Part shown: piece by piece, positions 23,257 to 29,375 of the stretch
Numbering within the stretch: position 1 is the stretch's first letter
How the letters are laid out: every line of letters starts with the position of its first letter
Assembly (NCBI GenBank): GCA_035512495.1
Contig: DATKDW010000015.1
Location: forward strand, 1 to 42,035
Source of the DNA: Acidimicrobiales bacterium
Lineage (GTDB): Bacteria; Actinomycetota; Acidimicrobiia; Acidimicrobiales; CADCSY01
Direction: 5' to 3'
DNA: 42,035 nucleotides
Notes under the pieces: generated by a model
The model's input: only the letters and a program-made list of their open reading frames with translations
What the model was told of the DNA's origin: nothing
Database searches by the model: none
Translations under genes and position numbers: made by a program

Positions 23257-23478
23257 ATGAGGGTCCGCTTCCGCCGCCACGACGGCGAGCGATGGAAGCC
23301 CGCCGTGGTCGAGCGCCTCGAGCGTGACGGCAGCCTGGGGCTGCGCGACCCGAGGGGAGCAGCCCGCGCCATCACCCTCGACCGCGTGGAGGTGGCGACC
23401 ACCGGGCCCCGCGGCGGTCCGGCGTGGGAGCCGGCCCTCGAGCGGGCGGCACGCACCGAACAGCTCCGGATGCTCTGA
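23257..23478 (+). CDS. Small basic SH3-barrel-like protein, start uncertain
   Basis: I do not recognise a named family. From ATG 23257 it gives 73 residues: MRVRFRRHDGERWKPAVVERL, then DGSLGLRDPRGAARAITLDRVEV, an alternation of short strands and turns like a small SH3- or Tudor-like barrel, then RGGPAWEPALERAARTEQL. The frame stays coding-like upstream (GLDALGLAPG leads naturally into MRVRF), so the true start may be the CTG at 23209, which overlaps the SDR stop as CTGA and adds 16 residues; no ATG, GTG or TTG lies between. The context suggests co-translation with the SDR. The basic character would allow nucleic-acid binding, but that is only a possibility. Confidence 0.5.
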   Translation: MRVRFRRHDGERWKPAVVERLERDGSLGLRDPRGAARAITLDRVEVATTGPRGGPAWEPALERAARTEQLRML

Positions 23479-23494
23479 CGTGGGCCCGCCATGC

Positions 23495-23521
23495 TCAAGA
23501 ACATCCCCGAATCGACCGATT
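23495..23521 (+). promoter_or_regulatory. Sigma28/WhiG-like promoter
   Basis: TCAAG (23495-23499), 16 bases, CCGATT (23516-23521). The ATG at 23529 is eight bases later, so the transcript would be leaderless. Same element and spacing as at 7083, 21181 (minus) and 26696. Confidence 0.5.
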
Positions 23522-23528
23522 GTGGCTC

Positions 23529-23768
23529 ATGGAGGAGCGGCTCTCCGCGGATGAGGACCAGTGGTTGCGCGCCCTCCACTGGCTGGAGTGCATGGGGATG
23601 CAGCTCTCGCCGCCACTCGCCGAGCTCAAGGCCGAGCTCCTGGCGCGTGATCTCCGCGCCGCTGTTCGCGAACCGAAGTGGGAGGAGATCCTGCCCCCCA
23701 CGACCCCACCGGCGACGGCTGGGCCTGCGACCGCACCGCCGGTGACGGCCGTCGACGACGACGGCTGA
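23529..23768 (+). CDS. 79-residue hypothetical protein
   Basis: I do not recognise this protein. The N-terminal 50 residues look helical and compact (EDQWLRALHWLECMGM, then PLAELKAELLARDLRAAVREPKWEEIL), followed by a Pro/Thr/Ala tail of about 28 residues. There is no membrane segment or signal peptide. ATG 23529 follows the -10 part of the sigma28-like promoter by eight bases and has no ribosome site; reading further upstream runs through that promoter, so the longer frame is rejected. The downstream neighbour is a convergent MFS gene, 51 bases away. Shared promoter type is the only link to a function. Confidence 0.6.
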   Translation: MEERLSADEDQWLRALHWLECMGMQLSPPLAELKAELLARDLRAAVREPKWEEILPPTTPPATAGPATAPPVTAVDDDG

Positions 23769-23819
23769 GGGCCTCCGGGAGCGCGGTCGGTCAGTTGGCC
23801 GGTGCGGCGAGGGGGTCGC

Positions 23820-25289
23820 TCATCTCGGCGACCGCACCGCCTCGGGGACCCGCTCCTCGCCCTGCGCCACGTCGGTCTGGCGGTGGGAGCCACGGGACGT
23901 GGAGCGGACGAAGGTGGCGGCGACCAGGGCGAGGCCGGCCAGACCGACGCCCACCAGGTAAGCCCGCACGAACGCCGGCCCGATGTTGTCACCGGCGTAG
24001 ACGACGGTGAGGGCGGTGATGCCGAACGCCGCACCCACCTGGAAGAGCATGCGCTCCGACGCCGTGGCGATCCCGAGGTCGGACTCGCTCACCGAGTTGG
24101 CCAGCGACGCGGTGAGCGACGGGCGAGAGACCCCGTTTCCGACCCCCTGCATGACGAGGCCGGCGGCGATGAAGCCGATGGCCTGGGTGCTGGAGCCGAT
24201 GACGAAGAGCCCCATCGAGGCGGTGAGCGAGGCCATCCCGGTCACGGCGGTGACCCGCTCGCCCACACGAGTGGCGACGTGGCCGCCGACGGGAGAAGAG
24301 AGGCTGAAGGAGAGCGGGCGCAGCACCATGAGGAGCGCCACCGCCGACAGCGACATCCCGAAGACGAAGCGCAGCAGGAGCGGGGCGAGGATGAAGCCGC
24401 CCATGTAGGCCGCGCCCGCGAAGAACGACGCCACCAGCGGCGCCGAGAAGTTCCGCCGGCGGAAGAAGTCGAGGGGCAGCAGCGGGTCGGTGGTCCGTCG
24501 CTCGACCCGCACGAAGAGGACGAGCCCGGCAGGGCCGACGATGGCCGCCGCCACCACGGAGGGGTGGTCGAAGCCCCGCTCGACGCCCTGGCTGAGGAGG
24601 TACATGAGCCCGGCGGTGCCCAGGGCAAGGGCGGTGGCGCCGGCGAGGTCGAAGCGGACGCGCGCCTTGCGGGTGGTCTCGCCGAGGATGACAACGGCGA
24701 CCGCCACCGCGAGCAGGGCGAAACCCGCCTGGAGGACGAAGATCAGTCGCCACCCGAGCGCCTCCACCAGCGGGCCACCCACGACGAGGCCGATGCTCGG
24801 GGCGCCCGCGGCCACCAGTGACCACCAGCCCATGGCCTTCACCCGCTCCTCGGGGGCGAAGACGCTCATGATCAGCGCCATGGAGGTCGGCATTGTGGCG
24901 GCCCCGACCACCTGGGCGACGGTGCGGAACCCGATGAGCGAGCCCGCGTCCCAGGACAGGGCCGTGAGGGCTGCCACCACGGTGGCGGTCGTGAAGCCGA
25001 CGAGGAACACCCGGCGGTGGCCGTAGAGGTCGCCCATCTTGCCGAGGATCGGCAGGGCCACCGCCGAGGCCAGCAGCGGCGCCGAGATGACCCAGGCAAG
25101 CACTGTCTCGCTGGTGCCGAGGTCGAGGGCGATGTCACCGAGGGAGACGGTGAGGATGGTGATCGGGAAGCTGGTGGCGAACATGCCCGCCAGCGCGGTC
25201 AGCAGCACCCACCGGGGGTAGCGACCCCGAGCCTGCAGGCGCTCGACGACGCGCGCTCGGGTCCGGCCAAGGGCGGTGGCATCGGGCAC
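23820..25289 (-). CDS. MFS transporter, DHA2-like (14 helices)
   Basis: A 489-residue major facilitator protein with about 14 hydrophobic segments, as in the DHA2 drug:H+ antiporter family. Motif A is visible as GKMGDLYGHRRVFLVG after the second helix, and a motif-C-like helix carries GAPSIGLVVGGPLVEALGWRLIF. The TDPLLPLDFFRRRNFSAPL stretch in the middle is typical of DHA2 proteins. Export of hydrophobic or cationic compounds is the family role; the substrate is not readable. GTG 25289 is supported by a -10 box (TAGGGT) 12 bases ahead. The gene is divergent from the Cys-rich protein, with 57 bases between starts, so their promoters abut. Confidence 0.88.
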   Translation of the reverse strand: MPDATALGRTRARVVERLQARGRYPRWVLLTALAGMFATSFPITILTVSLGDIALDLGTSETVLAWVISAPLLASAVALPILGKMGDLYGHRRVFLVGFTTATVVAALTALSWDAGSLIGFRTVAQVVGAATMPTSMALIMSVFAPEERVKAMGWWSLVAAGAPSIGLVVGGPLVEALGWRLIFVLQAGFALLAVAVAVVILGETTRKARVRFDLAGATALALGTAGLMYLLSQGVERGFDHPSVVAAAIVGPAGLVLFVRVERRTTDPLLPLDFFRRRNFSAPLVASFFAGAAYMGGFILAPLLLRFVFGMSLSAVALLMVLRPLSFSLSSPVGGHVATRVGERVTAVTGMASLTASMGLFVIGSSTQAIGFIAAGLVMQGVGNGVSRPSLTASLANSVSESDLGIATASERMLFQVGAAFGITALTVVYAGDNIGPAFVRAYLVGVGLAGLALVAATFVRSTSRGSHRQTDVAQGEERVPEAVRSPR

Positions 25290-25295
25290 CGGGCC

Positions 25296-25301
25296 ACCCT
25301 A
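25296..25301 (-). promoter_or_regulatory. -10 box TAGGGT of a leaderless-type promoter
   Basis: Minus strand TAGGGT (25301-25296), six-base gap GGCCCG, then GTG 25289. It is back-to-back with the TGTCACAC promoter at 25318. Confidence 0.55.
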
Positions 25302-25317
25302 AGGGCGACCTTCGAAG

Positions 25318-25339
25318 TGTCACACCCCCTCGTCATGCT
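25318..25339 (+). promoter_or_regulatory. TGTCACAC-N8-CATGCT promoter (class shared by three genes)
   Basis: TGTCACAC (25318-25325), eight bases, CATGCT (25334-25339), then seven bases to ATG 25347. TGTCACACCC begins exactly 29 bases before the start codon, as at 29157 and 30591. The layout equals the mycobacterial PafBC/RecA-independent promoter (TTGTCRGTG-N8-TANNNT). The downstream half of the upstream box differs, so the assignment is tentative. Confidence 0.6.
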
Positions 25340-25346
25340 GGTTCCC

Positions 25347-25613
25347 ATGAGGTTCCTGATCCGACGCCACCGCCCCACCACCGCCCCACGACCCGCCCAG
25401 GCTCCCGCCTGTGCCGACTGCGCCCACGGCCAGCTCCACTGTCACCACACCCTGGTCCTCCACGCCGACGGCACCGCCGAGTGCGAGGGGTACCCACGCT
25501 GCGGGCTCGACGCCGGCGCCCACGACCACTGGGTGGCCTGCACCGAGCTGGTCGCCTGCGGGTGCACCGGTGCCGACCACGACGGCTGGGCCGGACTGGC
25601 CGCGGCGGCCTGA
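25347..25613 (+). CDS. Cys/His-rich small protein, possible zinc-binding
   Basis: An 88-residue protein I cannot name. After a basic start (MRFLIRRHRP) and a Pro/Ala spacer come CADC, HGQLHCHH, a CEGYPRCGLDAGAHDHW section and ACTELVACGCTGADHD. In all there are eight Cys and eight His in about 60 residues, arranged in paired knuckles. Metal binding (zinc) is likely; a redox role is also possible. There is no signal peptide, so it is probably cytoplasmic. No ribosome site precedes it. The ATG at 25335 lies inside the -10 box of the TGTCACAC promoter, so 25347 is taken as the start of a leaderless message. It shares this promoter type with a 51-residue protein and a nuclease. Confidence 0.7.
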   Translation: MRFLIRRHRPTTAPRPAQAPACADCAHGQLHCHHTLVLHADGTAECEGYPRCGLDAGAHDHWVACTELVACGCTGADHDGWAGLAAAA

Positions 25614-25632
25614 GCAACCGGCGGACGGGCGC

Positions 25633-26604
25633 CTAGGAGCGGGCCGGCGCCAGGTCGCGCACGGCCTGGCGCAGGTCGATCTTGAAGGGCATCACCGCCA
25701 GCGCCGATGTCGTCACCCCGTTCTCGAAGTACCGGTCGAGGTGCTCGCGGCACGCCTCGGGCGAGCCGTGCACGATCAGCTGGTCGACGACCTCGTCGGG
25801 GATTGCCTCGAGGGCGGCCTTGCGGTCACCCGCCTTCCAGTGGTCCCACATGGGCTTGAGCTGCTCGCCTCGTCCGAGCCACTCGTGGAAGGCGGCGTAC
25901 ACCGGGACGTTGAGGTAGGCAGCGATGGCGAAGCGACCCATCGCCCGCACGGTGTCGGCGTCGGTGGAGGGGCAGACGAAGATGCGGGCGACGATCTCCT
26001 TCTCGACCCCACCCCCGGCCTCCTGGACGATGGGCGCCACCGTCGACACGTCGTCGGCGCTGAGCCAGTTGATGATGGCGCCGTCGGACTCGCGCCCGGC
26101 GAGGCGCAGCATCCCCTCGCGCAGGGCGGCGATGAGCAGCTGGGGCTGCTGCTCCGGGGGTCGACCGAGGGCGAAGCCCCCGACCTTGAAGGTCTCGTAC
26201 TCCTCCTTCACCTTCTCGCCCGTGAGCGCCTTGCGCAGGAAGCGGACCATGTCGCGGGTGTGCTGGTAGGGCTGCTCGAAGGGGATGTCGTTCCAGCGCT
26301 CGACGATGACGTTGCTCGAGGTGCCGATCCCGAACGCGACCCGGCCGGGAGCCGCCTCGGCCAGGGCGGCCACGCTCATGGCCATGAGGGCCGGTCCCCG
26401 GGTGTAGGCCGGGACGATGGCGGTGCCGAGTCGTAGCGACGGCGCCCACACCGAGGCCAGCGCCAACGGCGTGAAGGCGTCGGTGCCGTTGGCCTCGCTC
26501 GACCACGCATCGGTGTACCCGAGGTCCTCGAGCTCGCGGAACCAGTCCCGTTGCTCGTGCAGGGGGACACCGTCGAAGGGGACCGTCATGCCGTAGCGCC
26601 TCAT
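25633..26604 (-). CDS. LLM-class F420-dependent oxidoreductase
   Basis: A 323-residue luciferase-like monooxygenase-fold protein. The start MRRYGMTVPFDGVPLHEQRDW, then DLGYTDAWSSEANGTDAF, LGTAIVPAYTRGPALMAMSVAAL, RVAFGIGTSSNVIVERWN, MVRFLRKALTGEKVKEEYETF and QLLIAALREGMLRLAGRESDGAI give the usual order of barrel strands. It probably uses F420 and differs enough from the LLM protein at 21374 to have another substrate. GSPEACREHLDRYFENGVTTSALAVMPF at the end is the normal closing strand. ATG 26604 is chosen because a -10 box (TAGCGT) lies 13 bases upstream; the frame stays open for 29 more codons but these run through the promoter. The substrate is unknown. Confidence 0.86.
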   Translation of the reverse strand: MRRYGMTVPFDGVPLHEQRDWFRELEDLGYTDAWSSEANGTDAFTPLALASVWAPSLRLGTAIVPAYTRGPALMAMSVAALAEAAPGRVAFGIGTSSNVIVERWNDIPFEQPYQHTRDMVRFLRKALTGEKVKEEYETFKVGGFALGRPPEQQPQLLIAALREGMLRLAGRESDGAIINWLSADDVSTVAPIVQEAGGGVEKEIVARIFVCPSTDADTVRAMGRFAIAAYLNVPVYAAFHEWLGRGEQLKPMWDHWKAGDRKAALEAIPDEVVDQLIVHGSPEACREHLDRYFENGVTTSALAVMPFKIDLRQAVRDLAPARS

Positions 26605-26611
26605 GGAGGCG

Positions 26612-26617
26612 ACGCTA
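26612..26617 (-). promoter_or_regulatory. -10 box TAGCGT of a leaderless-type promoter
   Basis: Minus strand TAGCGT (26617-26612) with a seven-base gap to ATG 26604. Confidence 0.5.
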
Positions 26618-26695
26618 GTGGGCCCCGCGTGACCGCGGTCTCGCCAGGACGCAGCAGTCGAGATGCACCAGTCAGGAAAAGGACTAGTCAACCCC

Positions 26696-26723
26696 TCAAG
26701 TCAGACCCCGTCCGTGTCGAAGA
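26696..26723 (+). promoter_or_regulatory. Sigma28/WhiG-like promoter
   Basis: TCAAG (26696-26700), 16 bases, TCGAAGA (26717-26723). The ATG at 26753 is 30 bases beyond and has GGAGG (26743-26747) five bases before it. The region upstream (26674-26700) is the most A-rich stretch nearby and repeats AGTCA-(A/G)-(A-)CCCC twice. This promoter would drive the Pro-rich protein and the diguanylate cyclase. Confidence 0.5.
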
Positions 26724-26752
26724 ACAGGGGCACAGGGTTGCTGGAGGTCACG

Positions 26753-27643
26753 ATGGGGGTCCGGGGGTCGACGCTTCGCACACGTCGGACGACGCTGGCC
26801 ATGCTCACCCTCGTCACCTTCCCACTCGTCTCGGCCGCGCCCCTCCAGGCCGCGCCCGCCAGGGGCGAGGCCTCGGGGCCCCGCCATCACCACGACGACG
26901 GCCATCCAGGCGAGGCGAAGGGGCAGGCCAAGGGCCACGACAAGGAGGACGCCGAGGACGGTGGGCCCGACAAGCCCGGCTCCCGCTGGGTGAGGACCCC
27001 CTCCGGCTATCAGAGCGCCGGTCCGGACGACGATCCCGACCCTGGCCCCCCACGGGGCCGAGAGAGCGCTCCCGGGCAGGTCGACGACAAGCCCCAAGGC
27101 GGCGACCACCCCGACGACGGCACCCCCGGGCCTCCCGGCGGCGACCACCCCGACGTCGGCACCCCCGGGTCTCCCGGCGGCGACCAGGACGCGGACACCC
27201 CGCCCGCCACCACCCCGCCCGGCACCACCCCGCCCGCCACCGTTCCACCGGCGACCATCGACGAGGTCGCCTTCCCTGACCCCGACGCCTCGACGACGAT
27301 CGAGCTCGGCACCGCGCTCCAGCCCCGAGTGGTCCCCTCCTCCACCCCGGAGCGCTCGGTCGACCTGATCCGCCTCTCCGCCATCGCCCCCGCCGGGCCG
27401 GTCGACCCGCCCGCCGGCACGACGCCGGCCACACCTGCAGTGACCCCGTCGGCCCTCCAGGCGCCCTTCGGGCCACCCATCGGCCGCGACGACTTCGGCG
27501 AGGTCGTCACCGTGACCTTCCCCCTCACGCTGGCGGCCATCGTGCTGGTGTTCCTCCTCCTCCACGGCCGTGGCGACCGGCGCGACCCCAAGCTGCTGGA
27601 GGCGCCCCTCGACGGCGGGTCCGACCGGGTCGACTTCTCGTGA
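26753..27643 (+). CDS. Secreted Pro/Gly/Asp-rich protein with C-terminal membrane anchor
   Basis: A 296-residue protein I cannot assign to a family. An N-terminal signal peptide (RTTLAMLTLVTFPLVSAAPLQAAPA) is followed by a His/Asp/Lys-rich segment. Then come two and a half copies of a 13-residue GGDHPDxGTPGxP unit and a TPPATTPPGTTPP run. A more ordinary region (about 190-250) follows, then one membrane helix (TFPLTLAAIVLVFLLLHG) and a short charged tail. It resembles a wall-spanning stalk anchored in the membrane. ATG 26753 is fixed by GGAGG five bases upstream. Its stop overlaps the cyclase start (GTGA), so the two are made together. The sigma28-like promoter and the cyclase suggest a role in surface, motility or attachment signalling, which is inference. 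Confidence 0.75.
   Translation: MGVRGSTLRTRRTTLAMLTLVTFPLVSAAPLQAAPARGEASGPRHHHDDGHPGEAKGQAKGHDKEDAEDGGPDKPGSRWVRTPSGYQSAGPDDDPDPGPPRGRESAPGQVDDKPQGGDHPDDGTPGPPGGDHPDVGTPGSPGGDQDADTPPATTPPGTTPPATVPPATIDEVAFPDPDASTTIELGTALQPRVVPSSTPERSVDLIRLSAIAPAGPVDPPAGTTPATPAVTPSALQAPFGPPIGRDDFGEVVTVTFPLTLAAIVLVFLLLHGRGDRRDPKLLEAPLDGGSDRVDFS
27098..27190. repeat. 39-bp tandem units in the Pro/Gly-rich protein gene
   Basis: Two near-identical 39-bp units (27098-27136 and 27137-27175) and a partial third code for GGDHPDDGTPGPP and GGDHPDVGTPGSP. They are in frame and part of the coding sequence, not a CRISPR or mobile repeat. Confidence 0.85.
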
Positions 27644-29184
27644 GGACGACCGACCAGAGCGAGCTCGTGCCCCTGACCGAGCGGCTCACGGGGATCCAGG
27701 CCGTCCGGACGGTGTCCGCTGCGGCGGTGGTCCTCACCGTCCTGACGATGGGCGAGCGGCTCGGCGACCCCTGGATCGGCCTCGTCCCGCTCGTCGTCGG
27801 CCACCTCGCCGCGACCTGGGTCCTCGAGCTGGTGAGACGGCGCAGCGGCCGGCGCGCCCTGGCGACGGTGTCGTGGCTCCTCCTCGCCGACGGCATCGTG
27901 CTGGCGGTGGCGGTGACCACCACCGGCGGTCCCACCAGCCCCCTGGTGGGGCTCGTCTACCTGCACCTGGTCGCCGTCACCCTCCTGACCTCCTACCGGA
28001 CCGCGCTGCGCGTGGCGGCGTGGCACGCCCTGCTGCTCGTCGGCGCCCACGTGGCCCCGTCCGCACCGGCCGAGGGCGACGCGGTGCCCATCGCGGTGCT
28101 GGTGGCGGTCTCGTACCTGGTCCTGGCCGGTGCGACCGCAGCGCTCGCCGCCGTCAACGAGGGCGCGCTGCGGCGCGGCCGGCAGGACCTCGCCGCCCTG
28201 GTGGAGCTGAGCACCGAGCTCGAGGCATCCCTGGCGCCCGACGACCTCGCCACGACCGCGGTCGGCCACCTGCGCCACCGGCTCGGCCGGCCGGCGGCTG
28301 CGGTGATCGTGCGCGACCACCGGCGCTGGTCGGGGGTGGTCGACGGCGGGCGGGGCCCGGTCGGGCTCGAGAGCGAGGCCGCCGTCGACGCCGTGGTCAT
28401 CCGCGCCGCGAGCGAACGTGCCCCGGTCCTCGTGCGCGAGCTGTCGCCCGACGACGATCCCTTCCTCCACCGCCTTCTGCCCGGCGCCCTCAACGTCGTG
28501 GTCGCACCGCTGATCGCCGACGGCCAGCACCTCGGCTCCGCCGTGGTCGTCTGCGGGCCCTCGGCCCGGACCGGTCTCAGCCAGGCGTCGCTGGCGAGCC
28601 TGTCGCAGACAGCGTCCATGGTCGCCCTCACGCTGCGCAACTCGCGCCTCGTCGCCGAGCTCGAGGCCCTCGCCGGGCGCGACCCGCTGACCGGCCTGGC
28701 CAACCGCCGGGCGTTCGACGACGCCCTCGAAGCCGAGGTGGCCAGGGCGAGGCGCGCCGGGACGCCCCTGAGCCTGGTGATGATGGACCTCGACCGGTTC
28801 AAGGAGGTCAACGACGTCCACGGCCACCAGGTCGGCGACGAGGTCCTCCGACAGCTGGGGGTGGCGCTGGCGACGGCGGCCCGGACAGGCGACGTGGTGG
28901 CACGCTACGGCGGCGAGGAGTTCGTGATCCTCTGCCCGGGGTGCGACTCGGATCAGTCCCTCGCCGTGGCCGACCGGTTGCGGCGGGCCGCCGAGCAGGT
29001 GACGGCGCTCCCGGTGACCGCCAGCGCGGGGGTCGCCACCATGCCCCCTCACGCCACCGACGGCTCGGCGCTGGTGGCCGCCGCCGACCTCGCGCTCTAC
29101 CAGGCCAAGGACGCCGGACGAGACCGGGCGGTCCGCCTGGCGGTCGGGAGTCTCACTGTCACACCCGCTGTTCACAATGGGTGA
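27640..29184 (+). CDS. Membrane GAF-like/GGDEF diguanylate cyclase
   Basis: A 514-residue protein making c-di-GMP. About six membrane helices fill residues 20-175. A GAF-like domain follows (about 185-345: LVELSTELEASLAPDDLATTA ... LNVVVAPLIADGQHLGSAVV). The GGDEF domain comes next, with DPLTGLANRRAF, MMDLDRFKEVNDVHGHQVGD and RYGGEEF (about residue 425). The inhibitory site RTGD lies five residues before GGEEF, so product feedback is expected; the other c-di-GMP gene (7187) lacks it. There is no EAL domain. GTG 27640 overlaps the Pro-rich protein's stop (GTGA). The last codons contain the TGTCACAC promoter for the next small gene. With the coupled surface protein this looks like an envelope-linked signalling pair. 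Confidence 0.9.
   Translation: MRTTDQSELVPLTERLTGIQAVRTVSAAAVVLTVLTMGERLGDPWIGLVPLVVGHLAATWVLELVRRRSGRRALATVSWLLLADGIVLAVAVTTTGGPTSPLVGLVYLHLVAVTLLTSYRTALRVAAWHALLLVGAHVAPSAPAEGDAVPIAVLVAVSYLVLAGATAALAAVNEGALRRGRQDLAALVELSTELEASLAPDDLATTAVGHLRHRLGRPAAAVIVRDHRRWSGVVDGGRGPVGLESEAAVDAVVIRAASERAPVLVRELSPDDDPFLHRLLPGALNVVVAPLIADGQHLGSAVVVCGPSARTGLSQASLASLSQTASMVALTLRNSRLVAELEALAGRDPLTGLANRRAFDDALEAEVARARRAGTPLSLVMMDLDRFKEVNDVHGHQVGDEVLRQLGVALATAARTGDVVARYGGEEFVILCPGCDSDQSLAVADRLRRAAEQVTALPVTASAGVATMPPHATDGSALVAAADLALYQAKDAGRDRAVRLAVGSLTVTPAVHNG
29157..29178 (+). promoter_or_regulatory. TGTCACAC-N8-CACAAT promoter inside the cyclase 3' end
   Basis: TGTCACAC (29157-29164), eight bases, CACAAT (29173-29178), then seven bases to ATG 29186. 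It is 29 bases before the start codon, like the other two members. It is embedded in the last nine codons of the cyclase gene. Confidence 0.6.
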
Positions 29185-29185
29185 C

Positions 29186-29341
29186 ATGGAGAACCAGCTC
29201 ACCCTCGTCGACGCACCCCGGGCGTGGAAGCTCGACCGGCGCACCCGCGAGATCGGCCGCAAGGGCGTGGCCGAGGCCCGCGAGGCGCTCCGCCAGGCAC
29301 ACTCGGGCGATGGCCACGGCACCCCCGCCGAGGCCGCCTGA
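29186..29341 (+). CDS. 51-residue conserved-looking small protein
   Basis: A 51-residue protein: MENQLTLVDAPRAWKLD, then RRTREIGRKGVAEAREALRQA and a Gly/His/Ala tail. The middle is a strongly basic amphipathic helix; there is no membrane segment. Short actinobacterial proteins beginning with a QLTLLD-like strand and a WRLDxRTREIGRRG-like helix exist, to my memory unnamed. The start is fixed by the promoter geometry, ATG seven bases after the -10 box, with only one base separating it from the cyclase stop. A basic helix would suit binding to DNA, RNA or a partner protein. The function is unknown; its promoter class ties it to the Cys-rich protein and the nuclease. Confidence 0.65.
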   Translation: MENQLTLVDAPRAWKLDRRTREIGRKGVAEAREALRQAHSGDGHGTPAEAA

Positions 29342-29363
29342 GGCGCTCACCGTCGTCGCCGCC

Positions 29364-29369
29364 TAGATT
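29364..29369 (+). promoter_or_regulatory. -10 box TAGATT of a leaderless-type promoter
   Basis: TAGATT, then CCGACC, then the ATG at 29376. Confidence 0.55.
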
Positions 29370-29375
29370 CCGACC

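Noticed and set aside
26640-26752. c-di-GMP (GEMM) riboswitch ahead of the cyclase pair
   Set aside because: I looked for the conserved GEMM core and tetraloop and did not see them; a promoter explains the A-rich region better.
27098-27190. CRISPR-like direct repeats
   Set aside because: The units are adjacent, in frame and have no spacers; they code for protein repeats.
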